Source: Pantoea nemavictus
Lineage (GTDB): Bacteria; Pseudomonadota; Gammaproteobacteria; Enterobacterales; Enterobacteriaceae
Assembly: GCF_037479095.1 (NCBI RefSeq)
Contig: NZ_JBBGZW010000001.1
Span: forward strand, 4,030,001 to 4,094,000
Length of the DNA stretch: 64,000 nucleotides
Direction: 5' to 3'
This document shows, piece after piece, positions 9,151 through 17,594 of the stretch; the stretch's first letter is position 1, and each line of letters opens with the position of its first letter. Position numbers and translations under genes: made by a program. Under the pieces are notes generated by a model. The model worked only from the letters and a program-made list of their open reading frames with translations. It made no database searches and was not told the DNA's origin.

Positions 9151-10500
9151 TTACTTACTCTCACGCTTAATCGTCAACGGGAACACCTGATCTGCGCCAT
9201 ATTGCGCAGTACAGCTGGCAATGCCATCACCGGCTTTACACACCAATTCCGGCATGCGGTAACGCGATTTATCGCTGCAGCTGGCAGTATAGCGGCTGCG
9301 TACTTCCATGATGCCGGAGGTGGTCATCGCGGCGGTGACATCGGCTTTGCAGCGGATGTTATCGCCCTGGGTAATGGTGGCGGTGCCTTTGCCATTGCGG
9401 ATCTGATAGCGCAGGCTCGGCGGCTTGCCGGTTGGCAGATTGGTCTGACGCAAGGTGACGCGCCAGGTGCCATTGATAAACTTCACGGAGCCGACGCGCG
9501 CATCTTCGGTGGTCATCACCAGATCGTCGGCTTTTGCCGGTTCGGTATGTTCTGCTACCACTTCAGGCGCTGCGGCAGGGGCCACGACCGGCGCAGCGGC
9601 GATCACGCTGGCCGCGGTTTGCGGCAGCGTGGCGGCGAGTTTTTCGGCTTTCACTATCACCGCAGGCGTCTTCATGACCGGCACCGGAGCATCAGCAACG
9701 CTGGCCGCTGCCGGTTTGGCTGGCTCAGGCGCGCTGTGCAGCCAGAAGGCGACACCCGCGGCGACCAGCGCCGCAACGGGTAACAGCAGCATCAGCGGAC
9801 GCACGGCAAAGGCGCGACGTGGTGGCGCGACAGGTTCGGGTGCGGGTTCAGGTGCTGGCTCAGGAATGACTTCAGCCGCAGGTGGTTCGATTTCAGGTTC
9901 AGGCGCGATCACCGGTTCGGCAGCGGCAGGCGGTACGTCGATCAGCGGCGCAATCACCGGTGCCACTACCAGCGGTGCGGCAGGCGGTTCCGGCAACAGC
10001 GGCGGCAACGCTTCTTCCAGCGTCTCGCGCAGGCAGGCCAGCGCGTCATCACGCGAACGCGCCTGCGGATCGACAAAGCCCCAGAAGGTGATCACCGGTT
10101 TGCCATCCACCAGATAAACGTACTGCTGGTCCGGGAACTGCAGGGTTTTGCTCAGCAACGCACCAAACAGCCGCATGGCAGGATTATCCGCATCGCGCGC
10201 GCGCAGGCTCAGCGCCTGTAAATCCTGCTGGTTCAAGGTCAGCAGCTCCAGCGCCTGACGGCGTTCGTGGTCGCTGGCGCCGAGCCAGGATTTCACTTTG
10301 CCATTAAACGGGGCGTACCAGTCGAGGCGATCACCGCGCTCATTGGCCTGCGGAATCGCCAGGCAGTTGGCCAGCGTAGTTTGGCGGCGCAGACGCAAGG
10401 TTTCGCGGATTTGCAAGGCGGAACTCCAGACCGGCTGGCCGTTTTCACCCAGTGCCAGTACCGTGTCCAGATTGCCGCTGCGCAGAAAAGTTTTTGCCAC
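9151..10500 (-). CDS. srfA: SrfA family protein, membrane-anchored
   Basis: First gene of the srfABC operon, 449 residues. The N-terminal 150 residues are a soluble domain (MAKTFLRSGNLDTVLALGEN onward). A long Pro/Ala/Glu-rich linker (about 165-225) follows, then one membrane helix (RPLMLLLPVAALVAAGVAFW). A second Ala/Pro-rich linker leads to a C-terminal domain with four cysteines that is probably periplasmic. Its topology suggests that it couples the cytoplasmic SrfB/SrfC proteins to the envelope; this is inference. The start is supported by the conserved N-terminus. Confidence 0.8.
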   Translation of the reverse strand: MAKTFLRSGNLDTVLALGENGQPVWSSALQIRETLRLRRQTTLANCLAIPQANERGDRLDWYAPFNGKVKSWLGASDHERRQALELLTLNQQDLQALSLRARDADNPAMRLFGALLSKTLQFPDQQYVYLVDGKPVITFWGFVDPQARSRDDALACLRETLEEALPPLLPEPPAAPLVVAPVIAPLIDVPPAAAEPVIAPEPEIEPPAAEVIPEPAPEPAPEPVAPPRRAFAVRPLMLLLPVAALVAAGVAFWLHSAPEPAKPAAASVADAPVPVMKTPAVIVKAEKLAATLPQTAASVIAAAPVVAPAAAPEVVAEHTEPAKADDLVMTTEDARVGSVKFINGTWRVTLRQTNLPTGKPPSLRYQIRNGKGTATITQGDNIRCKADVTAAMTTSGIMEVRSRYTASCSDKSRYRMPELVCKAGDGIASCTAQYGADQVFPLTIKRESK

Positions 10501-10653
10501 TCGTTGGGCCCTTATCGGTGGTTGTCTGAGGCAGAACAGTGTGTGTTGATGGCGATGGTAGTGATCTTAAGCCAAATGTCGGCAAATCAAACGGCTGATA
10601 AAGGGGGAAAAACAGGGCGTTTTTCCCGGCTGCGGGGCTAAGTTGCTGAAATT

Positions 10654-11832
10654 TTAAGCGCGGCTGCGTGGGGACAGAATCAAAAACGTTAGCATGCCGC
10701 CGAGCAAGCCCCAAAACGCGGAGCCAATGCCCAGCAGCGAAATGCCGCTGGCGGTGATCAGAAACGCCACGATGGCGCTATCGCGCTGCGCCGGTTCTGC
10801 CAGCGCGCGTTGCAAACTGCCCGCAAGCGTGCCAAGCAGCGCCAGGCCGGCCAGCGTAGCGATAAATACCGGCGGCAGCGCGCTCAGCAGCACGGCAATC
10901 AATCCGCCGGTAAAGCCGGTCAGGAGATAGAATACGCCCGCCAGCGCAGAGGCCATCCAGCGTCGCGCCGGATTGGCATCAACCTCCTCACCCATACAGA
11001 TGGCGGCGGTAATCGCGGCAATGCACACCGAAAAGCCGCCAAACGGCGACAGTATCAGGGCAAGAAATCCGGTCCAGCCGGTCAGCGCGGAAATCGGTGG
11101 TTGATAGCCATGCGCCTGAAGAGTCGCGATACCGGGCGCGTTTTGTGAAGCCATCGTCACCAGAAAATAGGGTAAACCGACGCCAATCAACGCGGCCAGA
11201 TTGAATTGCGGCATGATAAATTCTGGCCGACTGATGGCCAGCGCATGTGGCGGTAAATGAAGGGTTTGCTGGTAGAACGCTACCAGCACGCCTGCGATGA
11301 GCGCCAGAATGATGGCGTAGCGCGGCAGCCAGCGGCGGCTAATCAGCCATACCAGACACATGCTGCCGCACAGGGCGAAATGGCTTTGCAAACCGCTAAA
11401 GGTGCCGATACCAAACCGCAGCAGAATGCCGGCCAGCATCGCCGCCGCCAGCGACTGGGGAATGTGATTCATCAGCCTGGCAAACAGACCGGTGACGCCG
11501 CACAACACAATCAACAGGTTGGTGGCGACAAACACGCCGACCACTTCATTGAGCGTCAATCCCTGCACGCTGGTGGCGAGCAACGCGGCGCCGGGCGTGG
11601 ACCATGCTGCAAGGATGGGCATACGCGTCCACAGCGAAAGACCCAATGATGCCAGCCCCATACCGATGCCCAGCATGGAAAGCCAGCCGCCAATCTGCTC
11701 CGGCGATGCGCCCGCCGCTTGTGCCGCCTGAAAGATCAGTGCCGCTGAGCTGCTGTAGCCGATCAGCACGGCGACAAAGCCCGATATCAGCATGGGAAAA
11801 GAGAAAGCGCTGCGCGTGCTGGCGGTCATCAT
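10654..11832 (-). CDS. BenE-family benzoate/H+ symporter-like permease (YdcO-like)
   Basis: Inner-membrane transporter of 392 residues with about 12 hydrophobic segments covering nearly the whole length. It matches the BenE family; E. coli YdcO is the nearest named relative. As in E. coli, the gene is divergent from sutR (ydcN), and the two share a 98-bp promoter region with two copies of a TATAGCGCAC motif. Benzoate is the substrate of the founding member only; the true substrate is unknown, and the SutR link hints at a sulfur-related or aromatic compound. Confidence 0.85.
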   Translation of the reverse strand: MMTASTRSAFSFPMLISGFVAVLIGYSSSAALIFQAAQAAGASPEQIGGWLSMLGIGMGLASLGLSLWTRMPILAAWSTPGAALLATSVQGLTLNEVVGVFVATNLLIVLCGVTGLFARLMNHIPQSLAAAMLAGILLRFGIGTFSGLQSHFALCGSMCLVWLISRRWLPRYAIILALIAGVLVAFYQQTLHLPPHALAISRPEFIMPQFNLAALIGVGLPYFLVTMASQNAPGIATLQAHGYQPPISALTGWTGFLALILSPFGGFSVCIAAITAAICMGEEVDANPARRWMASALAGVFYLLTGFTGGLIAVLLSALPPVFIATLAGLALLGTLAGSLQRALAEPAQRDSAIVAFLITASGISLLGIGSAFWGLLGGMLTFLILSPRSRA

Positions 11833-11848
11833 CTGGTCACATCCCGTT

Positions 11849-11891
11849 GTGCGTTATAGCGCACATTGTTGCATGGGACGCTATAGCGCAC
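11849..11891. promoter_or_regulatory. Paired candidate SutR operators between benE-like gene and sutR
   Basis: GTGCGTTATAGCGCAC (11849-11864) is an imperfect palindrome, and GACGCTATAGCGCAC (11877-11891) repeats it 27 bp further on. Both lie in the 98-bp gap between the divergent starts, as expected for an autoregulator that also controls the transporter. Confidence 0.6.
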
Positions 11892-11930
11892 AAGTGCTAC
11901 ACTGCTGCGCGCGAGCTTTCGGGAGAACAC

Positions 11931-12476
11931 ATGGAAAATCTGCATCAACATTTGAGCCTGGCGCTGAAGCAATTGCGGCAGGCCAACGGCTGGAGTTTGA
12001 CGCTGGCGGCGGAGCGCACTGGCGTGAGCAAAGCGATGCTTGGCCAGATCGAGCGCGGCGAATCGAGCCCAACAGTGGCGACGCTGTGGAAAATCGCTAC
12101 CGGCTTTAACGTGCCATTTTCCTTCTTTGTGCAGGGCAGCGATCACCCGCCGGGCAGCGTGGCGACTTTCAGCCAGCCGAACGCGCAGATGCAGGTCAAA
12201 CCGCTGCTGCCATACGATGCCAGGCTGCGGTTTGATCTGCTGGAGGTGACGTTGGCGGGCGGCGCGCAGAGCGACTCATCCGCACATGAAAACGGGGTGA
12301 TTGAGCAAGTGGTGGTGCTGGACGGCGAATTACTGTTAGGCGTGGAAGGGACCTGGCGGCGCTTGCTGCAGGGCGAGGCCAGCCAGTTCGCCGCCGATAC
12401 ACCGCACAGTTACCGCAATCCCCTTAGCACGCCGCTGCGCTTTCATAGCTTGATTCATTATCTGCAGCGGGATTAG
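11931..12476 (+). CDS. sutR: XRE-family regulator with cupin domain, SutR-like
   Basis: Transcription factor of 181 residues. An N-terminal lambda-repressor-type HTH (AAERTGVSKAMLGQIERGES, then SPTVATLWKIATG) is joined to a C-terminal cupin domain (HENGVIEQVVVLDGELLLGV). E. coli SutR (YdcN) has the same length, domain order and many identical stretches. SutR is reported to regulate sulfur-utilisation genes in E. coli. The ATG at 11931 gives the conserved MENL start and is preceded by GGGAGA. It is divergent from the BenE-type transporter, its likely target. Confidence 0.85.
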   Translation: MENLHQHLSLALKQLRQANGWSLTLAAERTGVSKAMLGQIERGESSPTVATLWKIATGFNVPFSFFVQGSDHPPGSVATFSQPNAQMQVKPLLPYDARLRFDLLEVTLAGGAQSDSSAHENGVIEQVVVLDGELLLGVEGTWRRLLQGEASQFAADTPHSYRNPLSTPLRFHSLIHYLQRD

Positions 12477-12493
12477 CGGCCAATTACAAATTG

Positions 12494-12527
12494 ATACGAA
12501 GGTAAACTACACAGTTTGCCTTCGTAT
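12494..12527. promoter_or_regulatory. Near-perfect inverted repeat, MarR-type operator
   Basis: ATACGAAGGTAAACT (12494-12508) and AGTTTGCCTTCGTAT (12513-12527) are inverted copies matching at 14 of 15 positions with a 4-nt centre. The site ends 38 bp before the MarR start codon, in promoter position. Confidence 0.75.
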
Positions 12528-12565
12528 TTATATACTCGCGGCTCATCAGTAAGGGAGACGGTGCC

Positions 12566-12991
12566 ATGAGCGACCTCAACAGCGCGGCGGCGCTACTGCG
12601 CAGTATCAATGGCAAACTGGCGCGTCGCTTGCGCGAATCAGCGCCACCGGGCGATCTCACCTGGTCGCAGGTCTCGGTGCTGGGTTATCTGGTGCGGGAT
12701 GGCGCGATGACGGTTACTGAACTCGCGGCGCGGGAAGCGGTGCGCACCCAATCGATGGGCGCCACGATTGCCAGCTTACAGGCGTTGGGCATGGTAAAGG
12801 GCGAGGCCGATCCGCTGGATGGCCGTAAAACCCGCTATCATCCCACTGATGCCTGCCTGCACCTGATTGCCGCTAACCGCGCGCAGCGTGATGACTGGCT
12901 CGTCAACAGCATCGCCACGCAATTGAGTTTGCAGGAACAGCAAACGCTGCTGGCGGCTATTCCCTTACTGCAACGACTTGCCGACCAATAA
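12566..12991 (+). CDS. MarR-family transcriptional regulator
   Basis: Winged-helix repressor of 141 residues. The recognition region is MTVTELAAREAVRTQSMGAT and the wing carries DPLDGRKTRY, the typical MarR D-x-R-G/K motif. It is followed after 17 nt by a hydrolase gene with no terminator between, so both are probably one transcript repressed through the palindrome at 12494-12527. The inducing ligand is unknown. Ribosome site GGGAGA lies upstream of the ATG. Confidence 0.85.
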   Translation: MSDLNSAAALLRSINGKLARRLRESAPPGDLTWSQVSVLGYLVRDGAMTVTELAAREAVRTQSMGATIASLQALGMVKGEADPLDGRKTRYHPTDACLHLIAANRAQRDDWLVNSIATQLSLQEQQTLLAAIPLLQRLADQ

Positions 12992-13008
12992 TCCTGAGAG
13001 GACACAAC

Positions 13009-13563
13009 ATGGCTTTAACTACCCTTGACGACAACACCGCGCTGATTGTGATTGACCTGCAGAACGGCATTGTCGCGCTGCCTGTGGCACCGTTAGAGGC
13101 TAACGAGGTGATTGAGCGCTCAGCGCGTTTGGCCGATGCCTTCCGTGGTCAAAAGCGCCCGGTGGTGCTGGTTAATGTGGCTGGTGGCGCACCGGGCCGC
13201 AATGAGCAACCTAAGCACGGCGGCGATCTGCCTGCCGATTGGGCGACGTTAGTGCCGGATCTGGCGCAGCAGCGTGGCGACATCGCCATCACTAAGAAAA
13301 CCTGGGGCGCATTCCACAATACTGACCTGCATGAACAACTGCAGCAGCGCGGCATCACTCAGGTGGTCATCTGTGGCATCGCCACCAGCATTGGCGTGGA
13401 ATCAACGGCGCGTCAGGCGTATGAATTGGGCTACAACGTGACGCTGGCCACCGATGCCATGACCTGTCTGAATGCCGAAACGCACAAAAACAGCGTTGAA
13501 CGCATCTTCCCGCGCCTGGGTGAAACCGGCACAACGGAAGACGTGCTGGCGTTGTTGAAGTAA
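13009..13563 (+). CDS. Isochorismatase-family hydrolase
   Basis: Alpha/beta hydrolase of the isochorismatase superfamily, 184 residues. Conserved features are LIVIDLQNGI with the catalytic Asp, and TKKTWGAFHNTDL with the catalytic Lys. The usual cysteine position, in GxxTxxCVESTAR, reads GIATSIGVESTAR, so Cys is replaced by Gly. Nicotinamidase-type cysteine hydrolases need that Cys, whereas true isochorismatases such as EntB and PhzD have Gly there. It is downstream of and probably controlled by the MarR gene. Substrate unknown. Confidence 0.82.
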   Translation: MALTTLDDNTALIVIDLQNGIVALPVAPLEANEVIERSARLADAFRGQKRPVVLVNVAGGAPGRNEQPKHGGDLPADWATLVPDLAQQRGDIAITKKTWGAFHNTDLHEQLQQRGITQVVICGIATSIGVESTARQAYELGYNVTLATDAMTCLNAETHKNSVERIFPRLGETGTTEDVLALLK

Positions 13564-13597
13564 AAAAAAGCCCTGCGCAGATTGCTGAGCAGGGCTT
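13562..13597 (-). terminator. Rho-independent terminator of pqqU
   Basis: On the minus strand AAGCCCTGC, a 12-nt loop and GCAGGGCTT are followed by an uninterrupted T-tract (the A-run at 13562-13569). It lies 20 nt after the pqqU stop. On the plus strand the T-tract is weak, but the stem may also end the hydrolase transcript. Confidence 0.85.
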
Positions 13598-13616
13598 GTT
13601 AGAAGCTTAGTTTAAA

Positions 13617-15728
13617 CTACTGAAACGCATAACTCACCGTCAGACCCACGCTGTAGTTGCGGCCCGGCGCCGGTTCGTAATAACGACCGTTGCTTTCGTT
13701 GACGATCACCGAGCCGATGTAGTTACGGTCAAACAGGTTATCGACGCGGCCAAACAGGTCCAGCGTCCAGTTCTGCACCAGCCACTTATAACCGCTGTTG
13801 ACGCCAACCACGGTGTAAGAGGGCGCTTTCACATCGTTCTCATCATCCGCGGCGATATCGCTCAGGTAACGCACATCGGTTCCGGCATACCAGCCCTGAT
13901 CGGGCGCGTAGGCCAGACCGGCATAAGCCATGTTGCGGGCAATGCCGGGAATACGGTTGCCGTCGCAGCTTTCGGTGCCGCAGGCGTTAGAGCGATAGCG
14001 GGCATCCAGCAAGGTCCATGCGGCTTTGAAACGCCAGCTTTCACCAAACTGCTGATCGAGACCCAGCTCTAAACCGCGACGACGCGTTTCACCGGCGTTT
14101 TTGTAACTGGAGCGGCCTTCAAAGCTGCTGTCGGAAACGATCTCGTTTTTGGTATCTGTCTGGAACACGGCAGCAGTCAGGAGTCCATTGCCGATACGTT
14201 TTTTGCTGCCCAGTTCCACCGTCTCGCTAGTGGCGGGTTGCAGATTCAGGTTAAGACCGGCCTGATCGGCTGAGCGATATGACAACTCATTCAGCGTTGG
14301 CGTTTCGAAACCGCGACCGGCAGAAACGTAGGCGTTCCAGCTGTTATCAATGGCGTAGTTTAGTGCCGCCGCCGGCAGCCAGCGATGATAGCGACGGTTG
14401 CCGCTATCATCTGGATCGCTGGCGGTCACGTAGTAGTCGTTGGAGTCGAAATTCACCGTGCTAAAACGCACGCCGGCATCCAGCGACAGTTTGTCGGTTA
14501 GCTGCCACGCGGTTTGCAGATAGGGATCGAGATTCCACATCAGATTGCGTTCGTTACGACGCATATCGCCCTGCACGCCCAACTCGTTGGCGGTAAAGTT
14601 TTGATAACCCTTACGCTTCTCGGTCATGGTTTCATAGTCGAGGCCACCGGTGAAAGTTACCGGAATGGTGAACAGTGCGTCGCGGTGCGTCCAGCGCGTA
14701 TCAATGCCCTGATAATGACGCGACAGCGAAATCACGCCGCCAGGATAACCGGGATTTAATTGGGTGGCTCTCGGAATCGATTGATACTGGGTGGTTTCAC
14801 GTTCACCGGCGTACATCATCACGCTCAGATCGTCGTTTTCACTCATCTGGCGCTGATAGTGCAGGCCTGCCTGCGTCTGGTCGACGGTTTTACGCGCATC
14901 GTATAGCGTGACGTTGTTGGCCACCTGGCGCGGATTATCTTTCCACTGTGCGGCGGTCAACCCGCCCGGATCCTGTGCTTCAACGTGCACGCTATTAAAC
15001 AGCAGCGTCAGGGTGCTGACATCATCAATGCGCACGCCGAGTTTGGCATTACCCAGATTCTTCTGCGCCGAGCTGTGATCGCGATAGCCGTGCGTAGTAA
15101 AGCGTGAAGCGGAAACCGTGTAGTTGACGTCACCGGCCTGAGTGCCGTCGCCGGTTGCGCCGCTGGCTTTCACGCTGTTGCGCCAACTGCCGTAACTGCC
15201 GTACCAGCTGCTGGCTTCCAGCGTGGTTGGCTGCTGGCCGGTTTCGGTTTCAACGTTAATCACGCCGCCGGATGAGTTGCCATACAACGCCGAGAACGGG
15301 CCGCGCAGCACGTCGATATGGTCAATCGATCCGATATCAATATTAGAGGTTTGTCCCTGGCCATCAGGCATGGTCGCTGGGATCCCGTCGACATACAGGC
15401 GGATGCCGCGCAGGCCGAACGTGGAGCGCGAACCAAAGCCGCGCACCGAAATCTGCAAATCCTGCGCATAGTTCTGCCTATTTTGAATCTGCAAACCGGG
15501 CACGCTGGCGAGATTTTCTGACAAATTCACGCGCGGTGCCGCGTGACGCATATCGTCGCCGGAGACCACGCTGACCGCCGCTGGCGTATCCAGTTCGGAA
15601 AGGCCGGACGCGGACGGCGCGGCACTCACCACCATGGTATTGCTGGCAGCGCCTGCCGCCAGCGCCGAGACCGGTAACATCGCAGGCAGCATCAACAGCG
15701 AAGCCTGGCGCAGTAAAGCTATTTTCAT
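13617..15728 (-). CDS. pqqU: TonB-dependent PQQ receptor PqqU (YncD)
   Basis: Outer-membrane TonB-dependent transporter, 703 residues. It has a signal peptide, a TonB-box region (TMVVSAAPSASGLSELDTPA), a plug with NRQNYAQDLQISVRGFGSRS and YVDGIPATMPDGQGQTSNID, and a 22-strand barrel ending VGLTVSYAFQ. The plug and many barrel segments are nearly identical to E. coli YncD, renamed PqqU after work showing uptake of pyrroloquinoline quinone. The start is the ATG at 15728 (MKIALLRQ, signal peptide); the frame extends to 15803 without support. It lies 6 kb from the PQQ biosynthesis operon, so this strain may both make and recapture the cofactor. Confidence 0.9.
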   Translation of the reverse strand: MKIALLRQASLLMLPAMLPVSALAAGAASNTMVVSAAPSASGLSELDTPAAVSVVSGDDMRHAAPRVNLSENLASVPGLQIQNRQNYAQDLQISVRGFGSRSTFGLRGIRLYVDGIPATMPDGQGQTSNIDIGSIDHIDVLRGPFSALYGNSSGGVINVETETGQQPTTLEASSWYGSYGSWRNSVKASGATGDGTQAGDVNYTVSASRFTTHGYRDHSSAQKNLGNAKLGVRIDDVSTLTLLFNSVHVEAQDPGGLTAAQWKDNPRQVANNVTLYDARKTVDQTQAGLHYQRQMSENDDLSVMMYAGERETTQYQSIPRATQLNPGYPGGVISLSRHYQGIDTRWTHRDALFTIPVTFTGGLDYETMTEKRKGYQNFTANELGVQGDMRRNERNLMWNLDPYLQTAWQLTDKLSLDAGVRFSTVNFDSNDYYVTASDPDDSGNRRYHRWLPAAALNYAIDNSWNAYVSAGRGFETPTLNELSYRSADQAGLNLNLQPATSETVELGSKKRIGNGLLTAAVFQTDTKNEIVSDSSFEGRSSYKNAGETRRRGLELGLDQQFGESWRFKAAWTLLDARYRSNACGTESCDGNRIPGIARNMAYAGLAYAPDQGWYAGTDVRYLSDIAADDENDVKAPSYTVVGVNSGYKWLVQNWTLDLFGRVDNLFDRNYIGSVIVNESNGRYYEPAPGRNYSVGLTVSYAFQ

Positions 15729-15946
15729 TATGAAAGACCGTAAAAAGGGCGTGGAATGTACCGATTGGAACATTAATGGCGCGTATGTTAATCGTTTTTT
15801 CATTTGTTTGAAAAGCGTTAATAGTATGACGGATTATTACTGTTTGCGGTGTTGAAAATGTTTTTTCATCGCATCTCTCGCCTGGCTGCGTGGGGAAAAT
15901 TCTGTCAGTCTGGCGGTTTTGTCTGAAGGCACAAAAGAGAGGGAAT

Positions 15947-16810
15947 ATGAGTCAACAACCTGTGGTAGCGGTACTGGGATTGGGTGCAATGGGCCATGCG
16001 TTTGCCGCCAACCTGCTGAAAAAAGGCTTCAAGGTACGCGGCTGGAACCGCACGCGTGCCAAAGGCGAAGATCTGCTGAGTGCAGGCATCCACCTGAGCG
16101 ACAGCGCGGCGCAAGCGGTTGAGGGCGCGGACGTAGTGATCGCTATGTTGGCGGATGGCGCCACCACGCGTCAGGCGCTGAACGACGCCAGCAGCGCGCT
16201 CAAGCAGGGCGCAACCCTTTGCCAGATGGGCACCATCGGTGTGGAAGCCACCGATCAACTGATCGCCGAATTCAAACGCGCGCGTCCGGATGTGGTGTTT
16301 ATCGACGCGCCGGTTTCCGGTACTAAAGCGCCGGCAGAAAATGCACAAATCCTGGTGATGGCGAGCGGCGACCAAAGTAAAGCCCAGGCCGCCGAGCAGG
16401 TGTTTGCCGCGATTGGTAAAGGCACGCAGTGGCTGGGTGCAGCGGGTGCCAGTTCGCGCATGAAGCTGGTGGTGAATAGCTGGTTGATTGGTTTGATGCA
16501 GAGCCTGGCGGAAAGTACCCGTTTGGCGGAAGCGTTCGGTTTCAGCACCGACGATCTGTGGAAAGTGCTGGATGGCGGTCCACTGGCTGCACCCTATGCC
16601 AAAATGAAGCTCGGCATGATTGCCAGCGGCGATTTCACCCCACAGATGCATCTGGTGTGGGCGCTGAAAGACGCCAAACTGGCGCTGGACGCGGCGGGCG
16701 ACAGCAAACTGCCCGCGCTGGAAAACATTGTGGATGTCTGGCAGCAAGCGGTGGACGCCGGTTACGGTGAGCAGGATCTGGCGGCGGTTTATCAGTATCT
16801 GAAACGCTAA
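15947..16810 (+). CDS. NAD(P)-dependent oxidoreductase, beta-hydroxyacid dehydrogenase family
   Basis: Cytoplasmic dehydrogenase of 287 residues. The Rossmann motif GLGAMGHAFA is at the N-terminus, followed by the substrate-domain motif DAPVSGTKAPAENAQILVMA. The helix GASSRMKLVVNSWLIG carries the likely catalytic Lys. This fits the 3-hydroxyisobutyrate/tartronate-semialdehyde reductase family, including imine-reductase-like members. The ATG at 15947 follows AGAGGGAAT. The AraC gene begins 1 nt after the stop codon, so the two are co-transcribed. The substrate is not deducible. Confidence 0.82.
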   Translation: MSQQPVVAVLGLGAMGHAFAANLLKKGFKVRGWNRTRAKGEDLLSAGIHLSDSAAQAVEGADVVIAMLADGATTRQALNDASSALKQGATLCQMGTIGVEATDQLIAEFKRARPDVVFIDAPVSGTKAPAENAQILVMASGDQSKAQAAEQVFAAIGKGTQWLGAAGASSRMKLVVNSWLIGLMQSLAESTRLAEAFGFSTDDLWKVLDGGPLAAPYAKMKLGMIASGDFTPQMHLVWALKDAKLALDAAGDSKLPALENIVDVWQQAVDAGYGEQDLAAVYQYLKR

Positions 16811-16811
16811 C

Positions 16812-17594
16812 ATGAGCGCGCGGCTCAACTTCGATTTTGCCCATCGTCCGCTGGTGCCGTATGCGCACGATTACGCGCATGGTGATGCCGAGCCGTGGCA
16901 TTACCACGATTGCGCACAGCTGATCCACACGCTGAGTGGCGTGGTGAAAGTCGAAACCCAGCAGGGCAGCTGGATTGTGCCGCCCAGCCGCGGCGTCTGG
17001 CTGCCTGCCGGAACGCGCCACGCGTTACATATCGTTGGTGCGGTGGCGGCGCGCACGCTGTTTGTTGATCCGCTGGCGCGCGCCGATCTGCCCGCCAGTT
17101 GTCAGGTGGTGCAGATTTCGCCGCTGCTGCGCGAGTTGATCGTCAGCGCGCTGGCGTTGCCAGAGCAGTACGGCTCCGGCAGCCGCGCCGAGCGCATTTA
17201 TGAGCTGATACTGGATGAAATCCGCGTGATGGATGTGCTGCCGTTTGGCCTGCCGCTGCCGGAAAGCGAGCGGCTGCTGAGTTTATGTCAGCACATTCAG
17301 CACGCGCCGGGTGAAAACTGGACGCTGGCCCGTGCCGCCGCTGAGCTTTGCGTGGCCGAGCGCACGCTGGCGCGCCATTTCAGTCGCGAAACCGGTTTGC
17401 AGTTTAGCGACTGGGTACGACGCGCGCGGCTCAGCGTGGCGCTCACTCGTTTAGCGCAGGGCGAAAGCGTGTTAACGGTGGCGCTCGATCTCGGTTACGA
17501 CAGCCCGAGCGCTTTCAGCGCCATGTTCCGCCGCGTGCTCGGCGTTACGCCAGCGAACTACTTTCCTGCGGCAGAAAAGCGTGCGCTGCGTTAA
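16812..17594 (+). CDS. AraC-family regulator with N-terminal cupin
   Basis: Regulator of 260 residues. The cupin-type sensing domain (WHYHDCAQLIHTLSGVVKVE, then PAGTRHALHI) is followed by a two-HTH AraC domain (ARAAAELCVAERTLARHFSR and VLTVALDLGYDSPSAFSAMF). It probably controls the dehydrogenase gene immediately upstream. The last 50 bp overlap, tail to tail, the 3' end of the leuA-type gene on the other strand. Confidence 0.85.
   Translation: MSARLNFDFAHRPLVPYAHDYAHGDAEPWHYHDCAQLIHTLSGVVKVETQQGSWIVPPSRGVWLPAGTRHALHIVGAVAARTLFVDPLARADLPASCQVVQISPLLRELIVSALALPEQYGSGSRAERIYELILDEIRVMDVLPFGLPLPESERLLSLCQHIQHAPGENWTLARAAAELCVAERTLARHFSRETGLQFSDWVRRARLSVALTRLAQGESVLTVALDLGYDSPSAFSAMFRRVLGVTPANYFPAAEKRALR

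Noticed and set aside
12196..12402. 68-codon minus-strand frame inside sutR
   Set aside because: Shadow of the cupin domain coding sequence.
15905..16828. 307-codon minus-strand frame
   Set aside because: Exact antisense of the NAD(P)-dependent oxidoreductase, which has clear Rossmann motifs.
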